The position numbers were made by a program, and so were the translations under genes. From a virus: a stretch of DNA of 48,637 nt. Below are positions 1-6,915 of this stretch, one piece after another. Each line of letters starts with the position of its first letter. Position 1 is the stretch's first letter. The notes below the pieces were generated by a model that searched no databases, had not been told where the DNA came from, and was given only the letters and a program-made list of their open reading frames with translations. Location: the IMG/VR virus record IMGVR_UViG_3300028027_000080, positions 1 to 48,637 of that record. One strand, written 5' to 3'.

Positions 1-247
1 CATCGTTAGAATATCCTTTGCAACGGCACCAGTTATTCCGGTGTGAACCGAGAGTGTCTCGGCCTATTTTGTAACCAGCTTTTGTCAGTTCGGAATGAAT
101 ATCCCTAGTTGACGCCGGCGAAACCATAACCCGCTCGAAAGCAGTTTTTGTTTCGGTGTCGAACCCTGCAAGAAGACGACCGACAGGACATAGTTCGCTT
201 GACTCTTCGTCAGCCATCTTGGAAAAGATTTCTCTAAGCTCTGTCAT
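1..247 (-). CDS. Partial small protein, possible DNA-binding (3' end outside window)
   Basis: An open frame runs from an ATG at 245-247 leftwards off the window edge (82 codons visible). A GGGAG Shine-Dalgarno sequence lies 6 bases upstream, which fixes the start. The visible part has an acidic N-terminus followed by a stretch that reads like a short helix-turn-helix (around residues 45-80: TRDIHSELTKAGYKIGRDTL). It ends with two closely spaced Cys in WCRCKG. Compact proteins with a 'degree of freedom' helix and a C-terminal basic segment occur in phages as small DNA-binding proteins, but I cannot name a family. It is divergent from the winged-helix gene at 332 and probably shares its promoter region. 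Confidence 0.6.
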   Translation of the reverse strand, partial: MTELREIFSKMADEESSELCPVGRLLAGFDTETKTAFERVMVSPASTRDIHSELTKAGYKIGRDTLGSHRNNWCRCKGYSND

Positions 248-273
248 TTTTTCTCCCGGCCAGTGCGGCACCA

Positions 274-326
274 TTGTGGTTTTTTGGTTTGCTGCAGTAT
301 ACTCCATAACTTTTTGCTAGTGTCAA
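274..326. promoter_or_regulatory. Divergent promoter region with AGTATACT palindrome
   Basis: In the 84-base gap between the two divergent genes, the minus strand has a perfect -35 TTGACA (321-326) and a -10 TATACT (296-301) with a 19-base spacer. The plus strand has TTGTGG (274-279), an 18-base spacer and TATACT (298-303). The two -10 boxes overlap in the 8-base palindrome AGTATACT at 296-303, so polymerase could bind in either direction but not both at once. The winged-helix protein encoded at 332-784 is an obvious candidate to act here; no clear extended operator repeat is visible. Confidence 0.45.
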
Positions 327-331
327 ACATT

Positions 332-784
332 ATGGGCACAAAAGATAGTAAAACTAGAGAACATGTACTGCGTCAGCCTCTAAGCGACATTATTAAGAGT
401 GCAATGGCAAACGGAGCGAACACGGAAGAGCTTCTTGAAGGCATTATGCGAACACTCGACCAACAGAAGATGATTTCTTATTGCTCTAAATCCGAGCTAT
501 CAATACTCTCTCCTTCTGGAAGGGTTCTTGTAGCAATCATGGAAGACAGCTCAATCACTCAAAGAGCCTTAGCTGTTTACTTGGGGGTTACTGAATCAAA
601 CATCCAAAAGTCCATTAAGTCACTATCAGACGCAGGGCTTATAACAAAACACAAAGACAAGGGCAGAAACGCTTACCGGGTCAATACTGATAAAGCTATT
701 AGTCACCCAGATGTTTCTAGGTTTCACGACGGAATTCTTCAGATTATTTCTGCGGCTGTTTCCGATGATGAGTCACCGTTCTGA
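332..784 (+). CDS. Winged helix-turn-helix DNA-binding protein
   Basis: The only convincing plus-strand gene. The longest open frame begins at 263, but the first 23 codons cover the promoter region and look non-protein-like, so I place the start at the ATG at 332 (150 residues). Residues about 62-118 form a MarR/ArsR-type winged helix: helix, then ITQRALAVYLGVTESNIQ as helix-turn-helix, then SLSDAGLITK and a short basic wing ending in NAYRV. No ligand or metal motif is visible. It probably regulates transcription of the leftward early or lysis genes, possibly its own divergent promoter. No good ribosome binding site precedes the ATG. Its 3' end overlaps the convergent gene at 739-1107 by 46 bases. 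Confidence 0.7.
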   Translation: MGTKDSKTREHVLRQPLSDIIKSAMANGANTEELLEGIMRTLDQQKMISYCSKSELSILSPSGRVLVAIMEDSSITQRALAVYLGVTESNIQKSIKSLSDAGLITKHKDKGRNAYRVNTDKAISHPDVSRFHDGILQIISAAVSDDESPF

Positions 785-1107
785 GTATCTAGCCACGCGG
801 CGAATACTGCATCAGATGTTGGTATTACCCACACTTGCCACAGTTCGGGGTCGTATGGAGAATCGGTTACAAGAGTCCAGGCAATCTCGAGCTCGCTTGC
901 TGCTGGAACTACGCCAACATTACAGTCAAAGCCATACCTCATTAAAAACCACCTAACCAAGCAGCCTTCAATGGATTCGTGTAAACAAGCTGCCTTATCT
1001 TCGGTGGCAGGGCAAATAACTTCATCGATAGCAAAATTGGATTTATTGAGCATGACCTTCATTACATGGTGGTCATTGTGCCATTCGATTATTGATTCTT
1101 CACTCAT
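739..1107 (-). CDS. Hypothetical protein, 122 residues
   Basis: Not recognised. The product is acidic, with a Trp-rich middle (residues about 75-107 contain WTL, LWQVW and AAWL) and a conserved-looking segment VRWFLMRYGFDCNVGVVP. There is no signal peptide or membrane segment. The start ATG at 1105-1107 lacks an obvious Shine-Dalgarno sequence. It converges on and overlaps the winged-helix gene by 46 bases at their 3' ends, unusual in this otherwise co-directional region. Functional assignment is not possible from sequence alone. Confidence 0.6.
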   Translation of the reverse strand: MSEESIIEWHNDHHVMKVMLNKSNFAIDEVICPATEDKAACLHESIEGCLVRWFLMRYGFDCNVGVVPAASELEIAWTLVTDSPYDPELWQVWVIPTSDAVFAAWLDTQNGDSSSETAAEII

Positions 1108-1130
1108 TAGATAAATTCAGGTAAACATGG

Positions 1131-1146
1131 GCACCCCAGTTGGTGC
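1131..1146 (-). terminator. Hairpin between two small genes, weak terminator candidate
   Basis: GCACC and GGTGC form a 5-bp inverted repeat around a 6-base loop in the 58-base gap after the zinc-ribbon gene. There is no U tract on either side, so it may be an RNA stabiliser or chance rather than a true intrinsic terminator. Confidence 0.25.
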
Positions 1147-1165
1147 TGTTTGAATATTATCCTAA

Positions 1166-1408
1166 TTAAGCCTCTACTACTGATTGCTGGTTATTTGTCC
1201 AGTTTTTCTTGGCGCACGTAGATGAACAATAAAATGTTTCTTTCTTTACGCGCACGATTCCACGAATAACTTGCCGGCCACATTCCCCACAAGTGCATGG
1301 GCTTTGCTTTGTACCCATGAACTTAATTAGGGAGCCAAATATTTCTGGGTCCTGAGGAGCTGGACGGGTCTGGCCCGCCATTGGTTTTGCCGGCTTCTTG
1401 GCAGCCAT
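1166..1408 (-). CDS. Small zinc-ribbon-like protein
   Basis: An 80-residue protein with a basic, Pro/Ala-rich N-terminus (residues 1-20) and a four-Cys knuckle: CTCGECGRQV (about residues 38-47) followed by FYCSSTCAKKNW (about 59-70). The CxxC...CxxxC spacing is typical of treble-clef or zinc-ribbon folds that bind one Zn ion and often contact nucleic acid. It sits directly downstream of the endolysin (stop and start 3 bases apart), so it is probably cotranscribed with the lysis genes. The exact role is unknown. Confidence 0.65.
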   Translation of the reverse strand: MAAKKPAKPMAGQTRPAPQDPEIFGSLIKFMGTKQSPCTCGECGRQVIRGIVRVKKETFYCSSTCAKKNWTNNQQSVVEA

Positions 1409-1411
1409 TAT

Positions 1412-1942
1412 TTATGCGCCTGGCTTAGGAAGCGCGCGCCATGCTGCTTCAAATTTTGCGGCGTCTTTTGCCATCTCTGGAGAAAGTTCTATGTGCAACC
1501 ACTGCCCGCCGAAACTTCCAGCATTGTCATCCTTGGTAAAAATTTTTACCCCTTTTGAATTTTCTCCTCTTGAGCACCTGAAGCCTCTTCCGTACCCTTG
1601 AACCTTGTCCTTAACGTCTGTGTCAAATGCGTAGTCGTGGATTTCTTCAATGCCGAGTTCTAAAGTGTGTGCAAGGAACCAGTCCCACATCTCAACGCCG
1701 GTCTTGCGGTCCGGATACCCGAGGTCAACAGCAGCGCCAGTTGCATGAACCGACATCCATTTCTCCATACCTGGGTCACCCATCTTCTTGCCTTCAGTGT
1801 GAGAGTTTCTCATCAATCTGGCGACATAGATTCCCATATTCTTGGCTTTCCATCTCTTCGCACAAAGCTCAGCGAGTTTTTCAGTTCCAGGCTGTGCTTT
1901 TTTACCGTCAAAACTTGGGTAGTAGCTATATTTTCTGGGCAT
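1412..1942 (-). CDS. Endolysin, M15-type D-Ala-D-Ala / L-Ala-D-Glu peptidase
   Basis: A 176-residue peptidoglycan hydrolase. The zinc-binding signature of the peptidase M15 (VanY/DD-carboxypeptidase) superfamily is clear: SVHATGAAVD (His66, Asp73) and GQWLHIEL (His150). IHDY around residue 101 is typical of phage members. Such enzymes cut peptide cross-links in the cell wall and release progeny. No signal peptide and no separate wall-binding domain is present, so release through a holin is expected. A strong GGAGG ribosome binding site precedes the ATG. Two small membrane-protein genes follow at 2005-2439, completing a lysis cassette. A second M15-like domain is found in the tape measure protein of this phage. 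Confidence 0.88.
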   Translation of the reverse strand: MPRKYSYYPSFDGKKAQPGTEKLAELCAKRWKAKNMGIYVARLMRNSHTEGKKMGDPGMEKWMSVHATGAAVDLGYPDRKTGVEMWDWFLAHTLELGIEEIHDYAFDTDVKDKVQGYGRGFRCSRGENSKGVKIFTKDDNAGSFGGQWLHIELSPEMAKDAAKFEAAWRALPKPGA

Positions 1943-2004
1943 GTTCGGCCTCCATATGTTGGTATCTATATTTTACCAAGGCTTTGATTTACCCAGTAGA
2001 TGAT

Positions 2005-2253
2005 TTATTTGGTAGACTTTCCAGGTTTTGGAGTACCACCAAAGGCTTGTGAAATTTCTTCCTTGTCAAGCACTCCGTCTTCGGCATACGCGGCCATAAG
2101 TGACTCAGTAACACGAGCTGCAGACATGACGCCAGCGATAGCGGCGCTCTTCCATAGCTCGACACCAAACACAGCTCCGCCGGCAATAGCTGCCAAAGCG
2201 CTAGAACCAAATACGGCTCCGATTCTTGTTAACAGTGAAATTATTGTTTCCAT
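2005..2253 (-). CDS. Candidate holin (membrane protein, 82 residues)
   Basis: Residues about 8-31 form one hydrophobic, Gly/Ala-rich membrane segment, followed by an amphipathic helix (WKSAAIAGVMSAARV) that may be a second, weaker one. The C-terminus is charged (DGVLDKEEIS) and ends in a basic tail. Size, topology and position immediately upstream of the endolysin fit a phage holin. It could also be a virion or antiholin-type membrane protein. The neighbouring 56-residue gene is a second candidate, so the two may form a holin/antiholin pair. Confidence 0.6.
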   Translation of the reverse strand: METIISLLTRIGAVFGSSALAAIAGGAVFGVELWKSAAIAGVMSAARVTESLMAAYAEDGVLDKEEISQAFGGTPKPGKSTK

Positions 2254-2268
2254 TTGTTTCTCTTTCTT

Positions 2269-2439
2269 TTAATCTTCGCTACTACTAATAAGCAAACCAA
2301 AAAAATAGACAGCTAGCGCAACGGCTGATATCCATAATCCGTAAGTTCTTGTTTGGCCACTGAGGGTTATGAGAACCAATGCTGTTCCAGCAAGGGTCCA
2401 AGACAAATCGCTCAATCCGTCCTTAATTTTTCTGAACAT
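2269..2439 (-). CDS. Small two-helix membrane protein (56 residues), candidate holin or antiholin
   Basis: ATG at 2437-2439, stop TAA at 2269-2271, with an AGGAG ribosome binding site about 7 bases upstream. The product has two hydrophobic segments: SWTLAGTALVLITL (about residues 13-26) and YGLWISAVALAVYFFGLLI (about 33-51). A short turn (SGQTRT) separates them and the tail is acidic (SSSED). This class II holin-like hairpin sits 15 bases upstream of the other holin candidate. Its ATG overlaps the stop of the preceding 794-residue gene as TAATG, implying translational coupling. Confidence 0.65.
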   Translation of the reverse strand: MFRKIKDGLSDLSWTLAGTALVLITLSGQTRTYGLWISAVALAVYFFGLLISSSED

Positions 2440-4823
2440 TATTTTCTCCTTGTTACGGGTACTGGCGCGCTAAATATTGCAAGAGCACTTACGCCGATGA
2501 TTACTCTTCTTGTTTTAACTGGAACACTTGAGCCAATTGCTACGTAGCTATCTACTGGGCCCGAGAACACGTTGATTTCTACTTCAAACGATTCTTTAAC
2601 TTCAATAGGCGCGTCTTGAACCGCATTAACAAGCTGTTCTGCTTCTGCGGCAGTTACGTTTGTAATCTCAACGGCATCAAAGATTTCCGCAGCCTGGTCT
2701 CCATCAACGCTCTGCAAAACCTTTTCACTAGTAGCAAGGCTTACTGCTTGGTCTTCCGATACACCGCTCTCAATGACCGAGTCGACAGCAGCTGAAACTT
2801 GCTCTTCCGTAACAGTGTCTAATTCCAAAACATTGACCAGTTCTTCAAACTGTTCACTTGAGATAGGTTCATCCAAAACGGCCGAGATAATTGCATCAAA
2901 CTTCTCGTCAGTAATCGGCTCGTCAAATACCTGCTCAAGAGCGGCACTAAACTGCTCTGTTGTTAACGGTTCGTCAAATACGGCCTGAACTGCAGTATCA
3001 AACTGTTCGTCACTCAATGTAGAAGTATCTTCGAAGACTGCAGCTACGGCGTCCTCAAACTGCGCGTCCGAAAGTGGACCATCAAAGACCGCGGTCACTG
3101 CGTCCTCAAACTGTGCCTCAGACAATTTAGTTGGGTCTTCAAATACTGCGTTTACAGCAGCAGCAAAGTTTTCATTAGACATAGGTCCATCAAAAACTGA
3201 ATCAATGACGGTTGCAAACTGGGTATCTGTAAGTTCCTGGTCAAGAAGCGAGGAGACGACAGCAGTTAGTTCTTCTGGCGTTCCTGCGTCTGCCACTAAA
3301 TCACTAACAGCATTTGCAATTCCTGCATTAGACATGGGTCCGTCAAAAATATCCGCAACCGCAGCATCGGCTGCATCTTGAACTTCTTCTGGAACAACTA
3401 CCGGCGGTTCGTCCGTTTGTGTTGTTGTCTCTTGTTCTGGGGCATATTGTGGTACCGAGGTGGCGGGTCCATCACCTTCGGTGTTACCTTCGCTCGTGGG
3501 TGTCTCAACTGGGTTTACCTCCACTGGGTCAAATATTGTTTCAATAACAGTTGTAGTAGTAGGCGATACGGGTGTTTCGATTTCGGGTCCAGTAGTAGTT
3601 GTATTATCAATAGGTGAAACTGTTGTTGTGCTTGTGGTCGTTGTGGGCACTGTTGATGTACTTGTCGTACTGGTAGTAGTAGGAGTTTCTGTACCAAGAA
3701 GCTTTACAAAAAAACCACACCATCCTGAGTCGTAATCATTTGTATGCACGCCATTTACGTGTGTTCCTTTATACATTGAATAGTTGTCCACGGCGTAAGG
3801 CTCAATAACGGCAGTCTCTCCAACTTCAATCAGTCCTGCGTGAACAGCAACGGCACCAAACGCTGAATCGTCTGTATATGGTCCAGAACCCCACACTGTT
3901 CCGCCTGTAGTTCCGGTAACAGTAAATGCCCGATACGGCCCACATCCATTATTTCCTTGAGTTAAAGGCAGCGTGGTGGTAGTTGTAGTGCTACTAGTTG
4001 TAGTTGTTGGCGGAATAGGAGCCTGAACGTCTAAGTCTATATAGGCACATTCTGAGTCGGTGAGGCTTGAACCTTCACTGCCGTCCCAGGTAGATGCTTT
4101 GATACAAAAGCGAACAGGACCATAGCCTGTTGTAACCGGATTGTTACCCGTGAACATTGTGTAGTCCATGAGAAACGAAGTATTAGATGACGGAGTCCAA
4201 ACCCCCCAGCCGCCGCTTGTTGTTCCGCCAATTTCATCTAAGTCCCAAAAGTTAATTGAGTAAGAACCAATATTGGTATTACTTGAATTCGGCGCACCCC
4301 AGTCAAGCACGACGCCGTTAGCAGTGTTTGTAGCAGTGAGTAGTTGTGGGGCGTTTAAATAAGGAGCAAGAGTAGTTGTAGTAGTACTTGTGGTGCTCGT
4401 GCTCGTGGTGCTCGTGCTTGTAGTCGTTGTTACTGCGGGTTGGTTAATAGGGCCAATGCTTGGCTCAACTAGATAAGAGATTCCATTCCAGCGATTAGGG
4501 TCTCCGCAACATACGCCAGCACGAAGTCTGTATTGCTGCTGGGGAATCATTTCAAAACTGACATAAGAGTCAAGCCCGAAATAGTCATCGTTTGCAGTGA
4601 TTACGTTGTTTTGCTCGTCGTAGACCCATAACATTGAGTCAATCCCGTATTGTTGTTGGGCATACGTACGTATCGTCAGGGTGGCTGGCTCTTCAGAAGT
4701 GAAGTAAAAATCTCTGTTTCCTTCTGAGGCGGTATATGTGTCTGCCTTAGCCGGCGAGGTAAAGCAAAGTACAACTATTGGTAAAAACAGTATTATTCTT
4801 GGTATTTTTAGTAAGTTCTTCAA
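2439..4823 (-). CDS. Exported multidomain surface protein: PPC-like, FnIII, LCCL and repeats
   Basis: A 794-residue protein starting at TTG (4821-4823) with an AGAGG ribosome binding site; the early start is needed for the signal peptide (residues 1-27, cleavage expected after PAKA). Order: a PPC-like beta domain (30-122); Thr/Ser linker (131-152); fibronectin III-like domain (157-265); Thr linker (272-286); LCCL-type domain (about 293-376, starting CGPYRAFTVTG); Thr linker (380-425); acidic Pro-rich stretch (430-485); then eight or nine repeats of about 22 residues of the form FD.P(L/M)S..QF..AV.AV (490-670). Near the end are a hydrophobic stretch (773-785) and a TRRK tail. Thr-rich linkers and LCCL domains are common in exported proteins of aquatic Actinobacteria. 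It may decorate the virion or the infected cell, or serve in superinfection exclusion; none of this is proven. Confidence 0.75.
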   Translation of the reverse strand: MKNLLKIPRIILFLPIVVLCFTSPAKADTYTASEGNRDFYFTSEEPATLTIRTYAQQQYGIDSMLWVYDEQNNVITANDDYFGLDSYVSFEMIPQQQYRLRAGVCCGDPNRWNGISYLVEPSIGPINQPAVTTTTSTSTTSTSTTSTTTTTLAPYLNAPQLLTATNTANGVVLDWGAPNSSNTNIGSYSINFWDLDEIGGTTSGGWGVWTPSSNTSFLMDYTMFTGNNPVTTGYGPVRFCIKASTWDGSEGSSLTDSECAYIDLDVQAPIPPTTTTSSTTTTTTLPLTQGNNGCGPYRAFTVTGTTGGTVWGSGPYTDDSAFGAVAVHAGLIEVGETAVIEPYAVDNYSMYKGTHVNGVHTNDYDSGWCGFFVKLLGTETPTTTSTTSTSTVPTTTTSTTTVSPIDNTTTTGPEIETPVSPTTTTVIETIFDPVEVNPVETPTSEGNTEGDGPATSVPQYAPEQETTTQTDEPPVVVPEEVQDAADAAVADIFDGPMSNAGIANAVSDLVADAGTPEELTAVVSSLLDQELTDTQFATVIDSVFDGPMSNENFAAAVNAVFEDPTKLSEAQFEDAVTAVFDGPLSDAQFEDAVAAVFEDTSTLSDEQFDTAVQAVFDEPLTTEQFSAALEQVFDEPITDEKFDAIISAVLDEPISSEQFEELVNVLELDTVTEEQVSAAVDSVIESGVSEDQAVSLATSEKVLQSVDGDQAAEIFDAVEITNVTAAEAEQLVNAVQDAPIEVKESFEVEINVFSGPVDSYVAIGSSVPVKTRRVIIGVSALAIFSAPVPVTRRK

Positions 4824-4853
4824 GCCACACCTCTTATTAAGTGTAGCAAAATT

Positions 4854-5339
4854 TTAACTTAGCTTTTTACCAATTACCGTTCCGTCGAGATTCACAAGGC
4901 CCAGGTTTGAGTTTTTGTTAGAACTCAACGTTGCCCATGCTGGCCAGATATAGCCGGTTCCTTGTTGTGGTGCAAAAGTCTCTGTTATAGACCCAACTGA
5001 GACAGAAAATTCTTTTCCTTCATGGCCGGACAGCGGAACAAAAACGCGCATCTTTTTCTCAAGGTCATTTGGTCCCCAGAACATACTGTCAGCGTAAAAG
5101 CTGGTACTGCCGTGGATGTGGATATCCAGGTTGCTTAAAGCCGATACAGCAATCTTCATCCGGTTGTTGTTTTTTATGGCAGTGAACACGATTTCAAACC
5201 ATGAATCATCTATGCCTCGCTCTAAAGCATAAAGATGATAATTAGACGTTAAGGAATTGGGGTCAGGAAGGTTTGCAGAAAGACGACCGCACTCTTCCTG
5301 CGTAAATAATTTAAACGCATTGACAAGATGTACTGTCAT
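4854..5339 (-). CDS. Hypothetical protein, possible degenerate 2OG-oxygenase-like fold
   Basis: A 161-residue protein whose layout (helical N-terminus, then alternating beta segments ending in a GTGYIWPAWATLSS strand) resembles the double-stranded beta-helix proteins phages often carry beside fibre genes. The HxD...H iron-binding triad of active 2-oxoglutarate oxygenases is not present (His-containing segments are HIHGS and SGHEG). It would therefore be inactive if related at all. It lies between the exported LCCL protein and a small conserved virion-associated protein. Function unknown. Confidence 0.55.
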   Translation of the reverse strand: MTVHLVNAFKLFTQEECGRLSANLPDPNSLTSNYHLYALERGIDDSWFEIVFTAIKNNNRMKIAVSALSNLDIHIHGSTSFYADSMFWGPNDLEKKMRVFVPLSGHEGKEFSVSVGSITETFAPQQGTGYIWPAWATLSSNKNSNLGLVNLDGTVIGKKLS

Positions 5340-5360
5340 TTTTTTATATTTCTTCCTGGG

Positions 5361-5657
5361 TTATTCATTTGGAGGGAACCATTCGTATGTGTCTTCATTT
5401 AAAATCCAATCAGCGTTTGGTTGTGGTGCAATAAATATGTCTAGTCCTTCGTTGTATGAAAACCCAAGACCAGCATAACGACCACGAATACGGTTATTAA
5501 ACGATGTTTGTATCCAGCGACCTCCTAAAAGGTCTGCACAAAATTTTGCGCCTACTGTTTCTGATTCAATACCTTCGGAATCAAAACAATTATTATCTGC
5601 AACCACAATAACTTGTGTCACTATGTTGTTTTCGTCTAGTTGTGCAAAATGAGCCAT
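5361..5657 (-). CDS. Conserved small phage protein (MAHFAQLDENN family)
   Basis: A 98-residue protein beginning MAHFAQLDENNIVTQVIVV and ending in a Pro/Trp-rich tail. I recognise the pattern (N-terminal 'AHFA.lDenN.V', then FC..LLGG.W.QTS, RYAG.G and a 'PQP...W.LNE' end) as a small protein found widely in aquatic phages, typically encoded beside tail fibre genes. No biochemical role is established to my knowledge. Its start overlaps the stop of the glycine-rich fibre gene (TGATG), so the two are translationally coupled and may act together. Confidence 0.7.
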   Translation of the reverse strand: MAHFAQLDENNIVTQVIVVADNNCFDSEGIESETVGAKFCADLLGGRWIQTSFNNRIRGRYAGLGFSYNEGLDIFIAPQPNADWILNEDTYEWFPPNE

Positions 5658-6553
5658 CAGACTAGATACCTAATAATCACAACACCAGAACCACCGTTAC
5701 CGCCATACACAACGGTGCCAGAGTTTATTCCGTTTCCGCCGCCACCGCTCCCAAGGTTTGCTGTTCCGGAAGTTGCGCCAACATTTGCTTTTCCACCATT
5801 GCCGCCACCCCCTGAACCTCCCGTGCCAGACGTGCCGGTAGACGTACGTTTGCCTCCTCCGCCTCCGCCTGCATAAGTGACAGATGAACCACTGTAGGAA
5901 TAGGCCGAACCTGCACCGCCATTACCACCGGTACTTGAAGCAGCGTTTCCACCTACGGCACCCTTGCCTCCGCCTCCGCCTCCGGCCTGCAAGTTTGCGT
6001 CAGTTCCAGAACCCCAACCTGAACCACCGTTGTTTCCTTGACCTGCGGTTCCCGAACCACCAGGGTACTGAGCGTCAAATACTGCCATTCCGCCTCCTCC
6101 GCCTGAGCCACCATTAGCGCCAGAAGATTCCGCTCCTCCTCCGCCTCCGCCCAAAGCGGTAGTACTGGCGAAAGTAGAAGAACCGCCGTTTGTTCCGTTG
6201 GAACCGGCAGAGCCTGAACCACCAGCTCCAACCACAACTGAGTAAGTGCCAACTGATGATGACACGGCAGACGTACCGGTAACTATTCCGCCCCCGCCTC
6301 CGCCTCCGCCGCAGCGCTCAAAAGAAGAACCGGCACCCCCTCCGCCTCCGGCTAAAAGAAAGTACTCCACACTGCTTGAACCGCTGACGACAGTAAACAC
6401 GCCGGTAGATGTAAAGGTGTGTATTTTGTAACCACCTGACGTAGTTTCGGTACCACCAGAAGCAATAAAAGGAGAGCGGCCTGGAACAACAATCGTGTCG
6501 CTATACCATCTTGAAACTTGAGTTGACGGCAATGTTCTTGGACGAAAACCCAT
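5657..6553 (-). CDS. Glycine-rich tail fibre / adhesin
   Basis: 298 residues, dominated after residue 65 by runs of 4-8 glycines separated by short Ser/Thr/Ala segments, and ending GGSGVVIIRYLV. The N-terminal 60 residues are an ordinary beta-rich attachment region. Poly-Gly runs of this type form sandwiches of polyglycine-II helices in phage adhesins such as the S16 gp38 tip, and the terminal VIIRY strand is typical of the glycine-rich class. The likely role is receptor binding at a fibre tip. Overlaps its neighbours at both ends by stop-start coupling. Confidence 0.75.
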   Translation of the reverse strand: MGFRPRTLPSTQVSRWYSDTIVVPGRSPFIASGGTETTSGGYKIHTFTSTGVFTVVSGSSSVEYFLLAGGGGGAGSSFERCGGGGGGGGIVTGTSAVSSSVGTYSVVVGAGGSGSAGSNGTNGGSSTFASTTALGGGGGGAESSGANGGSGGGGGMAVFDAQYPGGSGTAGQGNNGGSGWGSGTDANLQAGGGGGGKGAVGGNAASSTGGNGGAGSAYSYSGSSVTYAGGGGGGKRTSTGTSGTGGSGGGGNGGKANVGATSGTANLGSGGGGNGINSGTVVYGGNGGSGVVIIRYLV

Positions 6554-6903
6554 TATAAAATCCTGTTTACGTATCCGCCGATGACAATAACATTTGCCGT
6601 TGCTGCAAAAGCTCTGACAACTAAAGAGTTTTGAATAATTAATCCGGGCACAACCAACGTATAGCCGCTTTCAGCAGGAATAGTTAATTCGATTAAATCA
6701 TCCGGAGACGTTGTTCCGCCCCACTGAATTGTAAGTTTTCTGGAAGTCGTATCCGTGTTTGTTGCATAAAGCCATACTTCGTCTAGCCCTGTCTCTCCAG
6801 ACACTGCGGTATGTATGAGTGTTCCGGTTCCAGAAGTGGCATCTACTTTTATTTGTTTTCCGTTAGTGCTTCCAGAAAGAAGCAGTTTTGAGATTGTGGC
6901 CAT
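6553..6903 (-). CDS. Small beta-rich virion protein
   Basis: A 116-residue protein with beta-strand periodicity and little helix: ISKLLLSGSTNGKQIKV, then DEVWLYATNT, IQWGGTTSPDD and a closing VVRAFAATANVIVIGGYV strand. I have the impression of a conserved small structural protein encoded next to fibres in aquatic phages, but cannot name a family. It is coupled (TAATG) to the glycine-rich fibre downstream, suggesting that it may cap, attach or help assemble that fibre. Confidence 0.65.
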   Translation of the reverse strand: MATISKLLLSGSTNGKQIKVDATSGTGTLIHTAVSGETGLDEVWLYATNTDTTSRKLTIQWGGTTSPDDLIELTIPAESGYTLVVPGLIIQNSLVVRAFAATANVIVIGGYVNRIL

Positions 6904-6915
6904 TTGGTTATTCTA

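Noticed and set aside
263-331. Extended start of the winged-helix gene at 263
   Set aside because: The extra 23 residues (MRHHCGFLVCC...) overlap the promoter region and the divergent gene's ribosome binding site, with no site of their own. The ATG at 332 is preferred.
4900-6430. Plus-strand frames rich in Pro and His opposite the Gly-rich fibre (5640-5876, 5884-6117, 6246-6431)
   Set aside because: They are shadows of Gly codons (GGN read as NCC) of the gene at 5657-6553.
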